Assembly (NCBI GenBank): GCA_965247355.1
Contig: OZ252011.1
Location: forward strand, 2,170,001-2,234,000
Reading direction: 5' to 3'
Origin: RHLJ01 sp965247355
GTDB lineage: Bacteria; Bacteroidota; Rhodothermia; Balneolales; Balneolaceae
Length of the DNA stretch: 64,000 bases
The notes beneath the pieces were generated by a model. It saw nothing but the letters and a program-made list of their open reading frames with translations, searched no databases and had not been told where the DNA came from. The position numbers were made by a program, and so were the translations under genes. The stretch's first letter is position 1. The number at the start of each line of letters is the position of its first letter. Shown piece by piece: positions 1 to 8,414 of the stretch.

Positions 1-343
1 GAAGAAAAAAAAGTGTGCCAAAAAAATCTATTTCATAATCATAAATAGTTTCATCCCGGTTCTGTTTAAATAATACTGGGAAGTTTTTCTCTTCAAGAAG
101 CTCTTTTATTTCTAGTCCCCATACACTTTTCTTTCTCAATGTATGCCATTTACCTTTCTCCTCATTTATAAAGAAAGCAGGAAAAATAAGTTCTTCATCA
201 CCTTCATCATTGGTAATTTTATAGTAATCCTTGTTATGTACTACTATGGAAGCTTCGGCTTTCCAATAACTTTTAAACACAACTAATATGATATGCCTTG
301 ATACATCTTGTAAGTGCGTAGGAATGTAAACGGTAAACTTCAT
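1..343 (-). CDS. partial polysaccharide deacetylase-like protein (N-terminus)
   Basis: An open frame starts with ATG at 343 and runs off the left edge, giving about 114 residues. It begins MKFTVYIPTH and contains FPVLF followed by a YDYEIDFFGTLFFL segment. That layout resembles the N-terminal region (DUF7033 type) of Bacteroidota polysaccharide deacetylase-like proteins, whose NodB domain would lie beyond the window. It is downstream of the methyltransferase on the same strand, so it probably belongs to the same glycan operon. The family assignment rests on general resemblance only and the catalytic domain is not visible. Confidence 0.55.
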   Translation of the reverse strand, partial: MKFTVYIPTHLQDVSRHIILVVFKSYWKAEASIVVHNKDYYKITNDEGDEELIFPAFFINEEKGKWHTLRKKSVWGLEIKELLEEKNFPVLFKQNRDETIYDYEIDFFGTLFFL

Positions 344-406
344 TTTACTATGAATACCAATGAAATTGGGTGAGGTTCTTCAATTCAAAATATAGAAATA
401 AGCTTA

Positions 407-1246
407 TTAATTGATGCAATAAGCTAATAAATCAATCGAATCATTAGGTACTTTTTCATCAAACCAAAAACTTTCAGTAGTAAACTGATCCATTAATGCT
501 TGGTCAATGGGTTGACTTATAGTAGATACAGGTGTAGCCTTTTTTTTAATCCCTAATTGAACTAGAATATTTTTAATTGGTCTGATTATATAGTACCAAA
601 AGGCCGGCACCTTAGATCTTTTTATTTCAATTTTTTTTAAATCCGGAAGTGCCTGTAAGCCATGAACTTTAACTCCTTTGAAAAAATTTACTAATAAATT
701 CTCCAAGCTTTTACCGGAATATTCAGTTGTATGATATTGATTAAAAGGCTTTTGAAAAGGCAATAGTCTTATTTTTCTGTTTGGAGTAGTAAACAAAACT
801 ATTCCATTAGGCTTTACTATTCTGGAAATCTCATCTAAAAATAATTGCATATCCTTTCCAGGCATAATATGCTCTATAACCTGGTAGCAAACACATATAT
901 CACAAGCGTTGGTTTCTAGGGGGACTCCCTTTGTTACATCAGCTTCGATGTATTCAACATTATCTGATTTATTGTGGGTCTGAGCAAACTCGAGCGATTC
1001 TGAATCTATATCAACAGAATAAATATGCTTTGCTTTTGTACTTAACAATTGATTGCCATATCCGGAACCGCATCCTATTTCGAGAACCTTTTTTTTATCT
1101 GTGAGAGGTAATGCAAATTCATAAGCCTTTAGATGTTTTAAATAAAGAACCATATTTGATGGCTTCTCAAGATTCATATCCTCGGGATGCATCCATTCCT
1201 TACGAATATAATTTGAGGTATTATTCTCAGGCATATTGTTGATCAA
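407..1246 (-). CDS. class I SAM-dependent methyltransferase, glycan cluster
   Basis: A 279-residue protein with a Rossmann-type methyltransferase core. Motif I is VLEIGCGSGYG at about residues 49-59, an acidic residue in YSVDIDSE ends strand 2, and ICVCYQVIEHI is the post-motif seen in Methyltransf_11/25 proteins. The substrate cannot be read from sequence; neighbours suggest a sugar or glycolipid intermediate of a surface polysaccharide. The gene overlaps the end of the upstream glycosyltransferase by about 20 bases, so the two are translationally linked. ATG at 1234 (residue 5) is a possible alternative start. Confidence 0.8.
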   Translation of the reverse strand: MINNMPENNTSNYIRKEWMHPEDMNLEKPSNMVLYLKHLKAYEFALPLTDKKKVLEIGCGSGYGNQLLSTKAKHIYSVDIDSESLEFAQTHNKSDNVEYIEADVTKGVPLETNACDICVCYQVIEHIMPGKDMQLFLDEISRIVKPNGIVLFTTPNRKIRLLPFQKPFNQYHTTEYSGKSLENLLVNFFKGVKVHGLQALPDLKKIEIKRSKVPAFWYYIIRPIKNILVQLGIKKKATPVSTISQPIDQALMDQFTTESFWFDEKVPNDSIDLLAYCIN

Positions 1247-2345
1247 TTATTTTATTAAACTTTTTGTCAAATTGTTTGGAACCGAATTGTTTGATATGAG
1301 CAAAGATCATATCAAACAAGCCCATTCTTTCTTCATTCGACATTTCATCAATTTTATCGATTATTGACTTAATATCTTCCAAGTCTTCAAAATATAAGTC
1401 CTTTATTGGAACAACTTCTTTTTGCCCACCACTATTTGGCACAATAGGAATACAACCCTTAGCAATTGCTTGTACAGTAGAAATTCCAAAAGGCTCATTG
1501 TGTAATAAATGTATAAAATATGAAGCTTCACTTAACAACTTATCTCGTTTTTTTACGGAAGCGTTAGGGTGGAGAAACACATTCTTTACATCATTACTAA
1601 CAATGTATTTTGCACACTTATCCAAATATGGGTCACTCTCATTTGCGAAGCCTACAATATCAAATCTATAATCCGGGATTTTCTGTGCAAGTAGTATCAA
1701 TTCGAATTGTTTTTTGGTGGGATGAAACCGTCCCATATTAATTATTCTTTTACTATAGGTTCGAGGCTCAGCATTTTCGTTTATCAAGACTGGAGGATAA
1801 AAAACAGTACTTTGAGTTAGTTTCGGATAAACCTCGATAAGTTTTTCTGATGTAAAATTGGAATTAGTATAAATCTCACAATTTGGATATTCCGAGTTCT
1901 TATATAAGTATTTAACAAAGGCATATTCTAAATACTTCATCACCCTGATAGCCCCTGATCTATTTTTGTACGTTTCTTTATGTAGAATTCTCCAAAAACG
2001 AGGGAAGTGAATATAGTCGAACAAATTTGGATGGGATAAATAATGAGCGGTATTACTGCTATTTATAACCCAATCATATCCTTTTATTAGCGAAGTTACT
2101 TTACGATTAAAACTCAGTATATGATATTCGGCAAGGTGTTTGTTGTATGATTTATTATTAATAAGATTTGCTTGAATAGGATAACCATATAAAGATTCTG
2201 TTTCAGAAAGATCAAAACTTATACCCCCCGTAATAATATCTGGGATCACACCACGGTTGTTTAGATTTTTTATCATCCTCGCCAGTACCGAAAAACGTCC
2301 TCCTTTATTGATATAGTTTTGTACGATAGCCACCTTCAAGTTCAT
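1227..2345 (-). CDS. glycosyltransferase, GT4-like
   Basis: About 372 residues. A GT-B-type glycosyltransferase: the N-terminal half starts MNLKVAIVQNYINKGGRFSV, and the C-terminal half carries RIINMGRFHPTKKQFELI and then an acceptor/nucleotide-site EPFGISTVQAIAKGCIPI, the E-x7-E region typical of GT4 enzymes. It should transfer a sugar from a nucleotide donor during extracellular glycan assembly. I start at 2345 because this ATG overlaps the sulfotransferase stop as ATGA; an in-frame ATG at 2369 would add eight residues that do not look like the family. Confidence 0.82.
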   Translation of the reverse strand: MNLKVAIVQNYINKGGRFSVLARMIKNLNNRGVIPDIITGGISFDLSETESLYGYPIQANLINNKSYNKHLAEYHILSFNRKVTSLIKGYDWVINSSNTAHYLSHPNLFDYIHFPRFWRILHKETYKNRSGAIRVMKYLEYAFVKYLYKNSEYPNCEIYTNSNFTSEKLIEVYPKLTQSTVFYPPVLINENAEPRTYSKRIINMGRFHPTKKQFELILLAQKIPDYRFDIVGFANESDPYLDKCAKYIVSNDVKNVFLHPNASVKKRDKLLSEASYFIHLLHNEPFGISTVQAIAKGCIPIVPNSGGQKEVVPIKDLYFEDLEDIKSIIDKIDEMSNEERMGLFDMIFAHIKQFGSKQFDKKFNKIIDQQYA

Positions 2346-3199
2346 AAAGAATAGCCTAAGGTTGTACACATTACTTTTAATTCCTTAATAAATGGAGCTC
2401 TCTCTAGCTCTTTCAATATTTCTTCTGAGTCTAAGGAAGCATTTTTTTCCTGGATATTAATTTTTTTACCGAACCATTTACTATCCAGTTTATGGTCATC
2501 TAGTTTTAAAAAAATGTATAACTTCCGGGTCTGTTCTTCTTCTAATTTTTCCGATTGAATAGTAAATATTCTTTCTGGTGAAAGACTTTTTGTATGAGTT
2601 AAAATAAACTGATTTGTCTCTAACCAGAGCCATCCAATTTTTTGATTTAGTGTTAGAGATGACCAAAGCTCTTTATCACTCATCTCAATTCGTCCTAAAT
2701 CGTGACTATTTCCTTCGTACCAATTTCTATTTCTACCAGACTTAATAAAATCCAACGGATGCCTTGTTAAATGCACAAATTTTGAGTCTTTAAGAAGTTC
2801 TGACAAAATGGGTGCAGCAAATGTAATTCTATTATTGGTTTCTATATATCTTAAATTCCGCTTTGCACAATCAAGCCAAAGATGATCTCGTCCCGTACAA
2901 ACCAGCTGCCTTAAAAAAAGGTTTTCTTCATCCTCGGTTAACTCCGATTCATAAATTAGCTTCCCTTCTTCAAGAAATGAAATCTCAGGATCATGCAGAA
3001 CGAATAAATCCTTTTGTTCTGCTAACAATGTTGTTAACCACTTGGTACGGCAGCGACCTGTCGATAATACGAAAACGGGTGCCTCTAAAGATTGATACTC
3101 CTCTTTTTTTAGATCATAAAGGCTCATCTTTTTTTGTACTTTACCCAAGTATAATCTCTTATACAGGGCCTTAATAAATTGCCTTTTCGAATAATTCAT
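2342..3199 (-). CDS. sulfotransferase family protein
   Basis: 285 residues with the two PAPS-binding signatures of sulfotransferases. A P-loop-like 5'-phosphosulfate loop, VFVLSTGRCRTKWLTTLL, lies near residues 42-59, and the 3'-phosphate motif FVHLTRHPLDFIKSGRN follows near 140. It probably transfers sulfate from PAPS to a sugar or lipid made by this cluster. It is the first gene of the leftward unit, divergent from the flippase with about 70 bases between them, and its stop overlaps the glycosyltransferase start. The acceptor is unknown. Confidence 0.8.
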   Translation of the reverse strand: MNYSKRQFIKALYKRLYLGKVQKKMSLYDLKKEEYQSLEAPVFVLSTGRCRTKWLTTLLAEQKDLFVLHDPEISFLEEGKLIYESELTEDEENLFLRQLVCTGRDHLWLDCAKRNLRYIETNNRITFAAPILSELLKDSKFVHLTRHPLDFIKSGRNRNWYEGNSHDLGRIEMSDKELWSSLTLNQKIGWLWLETNQFILTHTKSLSPERIFTIQSEKLEEEQTRKLYIFLKLDDHKLDSKWFGKKINIQEKNASLDSEEILKELERAPFIKELKVMCTTLGYSL

Positions 3200-3268
3200 T
3201 TAAATAATTAATAACCGTATTCCGCTAATCGTTGCAAACTAACAAATTTTTCTTTCTTAAATTACATT

Positions 3269-4777
3269 ATGCTTAGCCAATTACGTTCTCTAGCTAAAAG
3301 TACAGCAATTTATAGCCTTGGAAATATTTCCACTAAGGTAGTGGGACTTTTACTCTTACCCTACTTTACAAATTTAGCTTATTTATCGGTAGAGGCTTAT
3401 GGATTGCTTGGTCTTTTTGAAGCAATTGTTCAGTTTTTCATAACCTTATTCGGTTTGGGTATTTACAATGGAGTATTCCGATGGTTTTATGAGGATGAAT
3501 CCAGACAAGGTTCTTTAATTTTCACTTCATTACTAACAGTATGTATAACGGCGGGATTGGGGCTTCTAGCTGGGTTTTTGTACCGTGATTTTTTTACACA
3601 ATGGCTTTTCGAAGACCCAAAATTCATACCTGCATATAATTGGATGCTTATAACGGGCGCGTTACAACTAATTTCGGTACTACCTGTTACGGTAATGAGA
3701 TTGAAAAATCACCCAAAGATTTTCTCAATAACTTCCATTATAAAGTTAGTAGTTACACTTTTACTTACATACGTTCTACTGGTATCCAAATCGCTAGGTC
3801 TTAAAGCAATTTTTACAGCATTAGGCATAGCAGAAATCATTTTTCTTATTATAATTCTTCCTTATCTGTGGAAGAATATGGAGTTCAAAATAGATTGGAG
3901 GGTTCCTACTGTTTTACTGTCCTATTCACTTCCAATTATGCTGTCTTCTCTGATTGGTATCCTTATTCAGTTTATTGATCGATTTATTATTAATTCAATT
4001 CAGGGACTAGCAGAAGTAGGCATTTATTCATTGGCAGTTAAACTCACTAATGTAATCAAGGTCTTCGTAATCAGTACGTTCAGCCTTTCTTTAACACCAT
4101 TTCTATTTAAAAAAATTGATGAACCGGATCATAAACGATTTTATTCAAAATCGATGACTTATTATGGATTTGTAATCCTATTCTTCATCATGTTTATTTC
4201 ACTCTTTAGTTACGAGGTGATCAAAGTATTTACCGGCTCAACTGTTTACTGGCAGGCTTTTTGGGTAATTCCAGTATTAAGTATGAGCTTATATTTTGTA
4301 GCGATCCGATCTGTAGGCTTCATGGGTCTACATATTTCAAAAAAGATGTGGTATCTAACCATTCTAACTACTTTTATTTTATCTCTTAATATAATCCTCA
4401 ATCTATATCTGATTCCAATTGCCGGAACTATGGGGGCAGCAATTGCTACACTCATTTCTCAAATGCTATATTTTGTTATTGGGTATAGAATTTCACAAAA
4501 AGAGTACTTTATCCCATTTGAGTGGGGTAAAATTGCTGTAATGCCTATATTGGCTTCAGCACTGATTTATGCCGGGATACTAACAAATTCAATTGATGCT
4601 TGGATTCGAATCCCTTTAAAATTTGCACTTATACTACTCTTCCCTATAATTTTGTATTTGGGAAAATTCTATGAGGAAATTGAATTAAACAGGCTAAAAG
4701 GGGCATTCATTAAATGGAAAAACCCAGGAGCTTTGCTAAATAATTTAAAACAGTTTTTTAATGATGAGACCAATTAA
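3269..4777 (+). CDS. Wzx-type polysaccharide flippase (MOP superfamily)
   Basis: 502 residues, nearly all hydrophobic helices (about 14). The N-terminus SLAKSTAIYSLGNISTKVVG is typical of the polysaccharide transporter (PST/MVF) branch of the MOP superfamily. Its expected role is to flip undecaprenyl-linked oligosaccharide units across the inner membrane, which fits the neighbouring glycosyltransferase, sulfotransferase and methyltransferase. It is transcribed away from those genes. The short cytosolic tail after the last helix is rich in Lys and Asn. Confidence 0.85.
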   Translation: MLSQLRSLAKSTAIYSLGNISTKVVGLLLLPYFTNLAYLSVEAYGLLGLFEAIVQFFITLFGLGIYNGVFRWFYEDESRQGSLIFTSLLTVCITAGLGLLAGFLYRDFFTQWLFEDPKFIPAYNWMLITGALQLISVLPVTVMRLKNHPKIFSITSIIKLVVTLLLTYVLLVSKSLGLKAIFTALGIAEIIFLIIILPYLWKNMEFKIDWRVPTVLLSYSLPIMLSSLIGILIQFIDRFIINSIQGLAEVGIYSLAVKLTNVIKVFVISTFSLSLTPFLFKKIDEPDHKRFYSKSMTYYGFVILFFIMFISLFSYEVIKVFTGSTVYWQAFWVIPVLSMSLYFVAIRSVGFMGLHISKKMWYLTILTTFILSLNIILNLYLIPIAGTMGAAIATLISQMLYFVIGYRISQKEYFIPFEWGKIAVMPILASALIYAGILTNSIDAWIRIPLKFALILLFPIILYLGKFYEEIELNRLKGAFIKWKNPGALLNNLKQFFNDETN

Positions 4778-4934
4778 GGCTCTTAGAAAGTGGAGTGATC
4801 TTTTTCAAACAGTTAAAATATTAAAGGAATGCACTCCTAAAGAAGCATACTATGAAGACTTGAAAAGATCTCAGATTAGTACAATAGATAAGCAATTTAA
4901 TCTTATCAAACATCTACCACTAATCAAAGTCTAG
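4761..4934 (+). CDS. possible 57-residue protein overlapping the flippase end
   Basis: An ATGATG pair inside the last codons of the flippase, in another frame, opens a 57-residue frame (MMRPIKALRKWSDLF... to ...LIKHLPLIKV, stop at 4932-4934). It ends 29 bases before hisS. The predicted protein is basic, helical and lacks a membrane segment. Overlap with the upstream gene would allow translational coupling. I recognise no family; it could equally be the remnant of a longer glycan-cluster gene or a chance frame. Confidence 0.35.
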   Translation: MMRPIKALRKWSDLFQTVKILKECTPKEAYYEDLKRSQISTIDKQFNLIKHLPLIKV

Positions 4935-4963
4935 GAAACTTCCAAAATTCAGAAACAGTTTAA

Positions 4964-6220
4964 ATGGCTAAAACTAAATACACTACACACCTTGGAATGT
5001 TTGATATTCTTCCTGATGATTCTCCAAAATGGAGAGCTCTGGAGAATATTATACACGAAGAGGCAGCTAAGTTTAATTTTGAAGAAATCAGAACACCAAT
5101 TCTGGAGCAAACTGAACTTATTAAACGTGGTATTGGGCAGTTAACTGATATTGTAACTAAAGAGATTTTCGCTTTTACTAAGGGTGATAGCAATTATGTA
5201 CTTCGTCCTGAACTTACCGCTCCTGTTGTTCGTTCTTTTGTAGAGCATCGCCTGGACCAGCGTGGCGGATCACAAAAACTATACTACATCGGACCTATGT
5301 TTCGAGCTGAACGTCCCCAAAAAGGGAGGCAGCGTCAATTCCACCAGTTTGGAGTTGAGATTATTGGAAGCGATGACCCTGTTGCAGATGTAGAATGCAT
5401 CGCTTTCATGATGCAGATTTATAAGCGTATAGGAATTAAAAATTTTGACCTGAAGATCAATTCAGTAGGTGATCCCGAGAGTCGCGACAAGTATAAAACT
5501 GTATTGAGAGATTATCTAAAACCTAACTTTGATAAGCTCAGCGAACTTTCTCAAAAAAGATTTGAGAAGAACCCAATGAGGATCCTGGATTCGAAAGAAC
5601 CTGAAGATCAGGAGTTTATTAAAAATGCTCCGGTCATAAGTGACTATCTGAATGAAGAGTCTTCTAAGCATTTTGAACTGGTTTGTGAATATTTAAACAA
5701 ACTCGAAATCAATTTCACTATCGATCCACTGTTAGTACGTGGAATGGATTATTACACACGTACTGCATTCGAACTCACCAGTCCTGATCTTGGCTCTCAG
5801 GATGCTCTGGCTGGAGGAGGCCGCTATGACCTCCTGGTGGAAGAAATCGGAGGGCAACCTACACCGGCTGTTGGCTTTGCCGCTGGAATGGAGCGTCTTT
5901 TTATTGCTTGTGAAGAACTGGACATTAAACTAGCCGATCCCAAAGAAGTAGATGTGTATATAGTAACCTTAGGTGATGCAGCCCGAACCTGGGGATTAAC
6001 TTCACTTCCAAAACTCAGAGAACATGGTATTTCAGCAACCATGGATTATCTGGGGCGCTCGATGCGAGCACAAATGAAAGACGCTAACCGTGAGAATGCA
6101 AATTATGCACTCATTGTTGGTGATAATGAACTTGAAAAAGGACAATTCACTCTTCGCAATATGAAAGAGAGTGAAGAGAAGCACCTCTCTTTCAAAGATA
6201 TTGTCGAGTTTTTGAATTAA
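4964..6220 (+). CDS. hisS: histidyl-tRNA synthetase
   Basis: 418 residues, normal for bacterial HisRS. It charges tRNA-His. Class II motif 2 is seen in GPMFRAERPQKGRQRQFHQF, the His-specific loop in LVRGMDYYTRTAFEL, and motif 3 in PAVGFAAGMERLF, followed by the C-terminal anticodon-binding domain (DVYIVTLG onwards). The start MAKTKYTTHLGMFDILP is the usual HisRS start. It ends one base before the convergent permease gene with no hairpin terminator between them. Confidence 0.96.
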   Translation: MAKTKYTTHLGMFDILPDDSPKWRALENIIHEEAAKFNFEEIRTPILEQTELIKRGIGQLTDIVTKEIFAFTKGDSNYVLRPELTAPVVRSFVEHRLDQRGGSQKLYYIGPMFRAERPQKGRQRQFHQFGVEIIGSDDPVADVECIAFMMQIYKRIGIKNFDLKINSVGDPESRDKYKTVLRDYLKPNFDKLSELSQKRFEKNPMRILDSKEPEDQEFIKNAPVISDYLNEESSKHFELVCEYLNKLEINFTIDPLLVRGMDYYTRTAFELTSPDLGSQDALAGGGRYDLLVEEIGGQPTPAVGFAAGMERLFIACEELDIKLADPKEVDVYIVTLGDAARTWGLTSLPKLREHGISATMDYLGRSMRAQMKDANRENANYALIVGDNELEKGQFTLRNMKESEEKHLSFKDIVEFLN

Positions 6221-6221
6221 C

Positions 6222-8327
6222 TCAGTCCATCAGCTTTTTCAGGGTATTGATATCCTCTTTATCTCCGATGATAGAGAGCTCATCTCCTTCCTGAAGTACC
6301 GTTATTCCATGTGGAATTTTGATGTCTCCATTTCGATAGATGATGGTAATTAAACTCTGACCCGGTAATTTCAGGTCTTTAATCATCTTCCCAACATATT
6401 GATTAGTTCCATTTTCCTCGCTTAATACTAATCGGATAAAGCGCTCATCCCGGAGAAGTATTTCACGCATTTCGCCTTCATCTTCTGCATTAAGCCAGCG
6501 ATCCATAAAGTTTTTTACTCCCACTTTTTCAGCAATTTGTGCGAGCATTCTCAGATGCTGACCAGTGTCATCTTCAGAACTAATTAAAAACAGAATAGCA
6601 TGCAGTGTTTCTGAACCTGACTTCTCAACTTTTAAATGGCCTAAATCAGCAGTATCAATTCCTTTTTTAATTCGAACCATTACCATTTCAGGATGAACTT
6701 CCCCGGGAATCCTGGCGTGATTTAAAGCCACACCTTCTGAAATTGGAATAATATGTTCTTCATCAAAATCACTGAAAATCTCTGCTAACTCTTCTTCTGT
6801 CTTGCTAAGTTTTGAGGCAAATAAATGAGAGACTTTACTTACAACTGTAGAATATTTTGTGTTACGGGTAATATCAAGAACTTCTGCCCGTGAGATCATT
6901 TCTTCGTATTGATCTTCACTTCTAAGTCCCTTCTCTTTTAGAATACCCCTCATTTCCACTTCAAGTCCTTGGTCTTTATTTTCACCGAGTCGGGCATGAA
7001 CATGGAAAATCGCTCCTTGCCGATCTACCTTGTCAGATGCATAATATTTGAACCAGATTACCCCGAAAACGCTCACTATAATAGTGAAGAGAATAGATAA
7101 TCCACCCATCTCAAAAATGAGAATAATGGAAAGAATAATTCCTGCAATTTGTAGCCATGGATAAAATGGAGAATAAAAACCTGGATCATACTCTTTAATC
7201 TTACTCTCCCGCATTACTATTACCGCAAGATTTAACAACCCAAACAGTAACAATTGAAAAGCACTGGCAAGTTTAGCAACCTCTGCTACATTGAATGCTA
7301 ATAAAATGATTACCATCATAACAACAGTAGCAAGCACAGACCAGTGCGGGGTTCCAAGTTTACCAATGTTAGCAAAGCGCTCATTAATTAGTTTATCGCG
7401 AGCCATAGCCATTGGGTAACGTGAAGCAGACATAATTCCTGCATTTCCGGTAGATGCAAAAGCTGCTACTGCAGCAACCACCACCAAAATTAAACCAGTG
7501 GGTTCAGGAAGCCAGTATAAGAATGCCTCTCCAGCGGTTGCCACCGGAGTTAAATCTTCCCGAAACTCATTTGGATCCAATACCGAAACCATAATAAATA
7601 CCCCAACCACATATACAAATACCGCTGTTATGATTGCCAGGAACATCCCAAGCGGTATATTCCGGTCCGGGTTTTTAACCTCTTCAGCAATACTGGCAAC
7701 TTTAGTAAGTCCGGCATAAGAAACGAATACCATCCCAACTGTTGCAAAGAAACCATAGTACCCATCAATAAACATCGGGGTAAATCGTGTCTTAGTTTGT
7801 TCAATCAAATCCGGAGAGAATACCGCAAATAACCCTTGCAACACATAAAAGAACATAATGGTTACTAAAGCTGCTACAAGTATTTTCTGGAGAAAAGTGG
7901 TTTCTTTTGCACCTACCACATTTAAAATTCCAAATATAATGGTAAGAATAACAGCTACCGGAATAATCGGAACTTCATAAAAAATGGCGATATAAGCCCC
8001 CATTCCAATCAATGCGAAGGCACTTTTGAGTACTAATGCAACCCACGAGCCAAAGCCTCCAATAGTTCCTATCATCGGACCAAGACTTCGATCAATGATA
8101 TAATAAGTTCCCCCGGATTTAGGCATTGCTGTTGCTAATTCAGCAACACTAAACATGGTTGGTAGCACAATTATTCCTGAAACAAGATATGCAAGAAATA
8201 CCGAAGGTCCGGTTTCAGCTGCGGCTAAACCAGGAAGTAAAAAGAAACCTGAACTGAACATTGCCCCGGTAGCAATCGCGTAAACATCCGATAGTCCGAG
8301 TTCTTTAGATAATTTGTCGTGGCTCAT
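6222..8327 (-). CDS. APC-family permease fused to EIIA-like and RCK_C domains
   Basis: 701 residues. Residues 1-430 form a 12-helix APC (amino acid-polyamine-cation) transporter, with GAMFSSGFFLLPG in helix 1 and a long SIAEEVKNPDRNIPLG loop. Residues about 480-625 resemble a PTS EIIA (mannitol/fructose) domain, including EGVALNHAR with His537 where EIIA enzymes carry the phosphorylated histidine. Residues 640-701 look like a TrkA-C (RCK_C) regulatory domain (LPGQSLITIIYRNGDIKIP). The fusion suggests transport gated by phosphorylation state and a nucleotide or ion ligand. The substrate is unknown. A close paralogue lies directly upstream. Confidence 0.87.
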   Translation of the reverse strand: MSHDKLSKELGLSDVYAIATGAMFSSGFFLLPGLAAAETGPSVFLAYLVSGIIVLPTMFSVAELATAMPKSGGTYYIIDRSLGPMIGTIGGFGSWVALVLKSAFALIGMGAYIAIFYEVPIIPVAVILTIIFGILNVVGAKETTFLQKILVAALVTIMFFYVLQGLFAVFSPDLIEQTKTRFTPMFIDGYYGFFATVGMVFVSYAGLTKVASIAEEVKNPDRNIPLGMFLAIITAVFVYVVGVFIMVSVLDPNEFREDLTPVATAGEAFLYWLPEPTGLILVVVAAVAAFASTGNAGIMSASRYPMAMARDKLINERFANIGKLGTPHWSVLATVVMMVIILLAFNVAEVAKLASAFQLLLFGLLNLAVIVMRESKIKEYDPGFYSPFYPWLQIAGIILSIILIFEMGGLSILFTIIVSVFGVIWFKYYASDKVDRQGAIFHVHARLGENKDQGLEVEMRGILKEKGLRSEDQYEEMISRAEVLDITRNTKYSTVVSKVSHLFASKLSKTEEELAEIFSDFDEEHIIPISEGVALNHARIPGEVHPEMVMVRIKKGIDTADLGHLKVEKSGSETLHAILFLISSEDDTGQHLRMLAQIAEKVGVKNFMDRWLNAEDEGEMREILLRDERFIRLVLSEENGTNQYVGKMIKDLKLPGQSLITIIYRNGDIKIPHGITVLQEGDELSIIGDKEDINTLKKLMD

Positions 8328-8414
8328 GTATTAAGCTTGGGTGTGATGACCTTTTAATTTTATACTATTAAAGTATCAATATAATGCGTGAAAAAAATAC
8401 TTTACTAAATTCTA

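Noticed and set aside
2863..3174. plus-strand frame opposite the sulfotransferase
   Set aside because: Antisense shadow of the PAPS-binding region; no homology or start signal seen.
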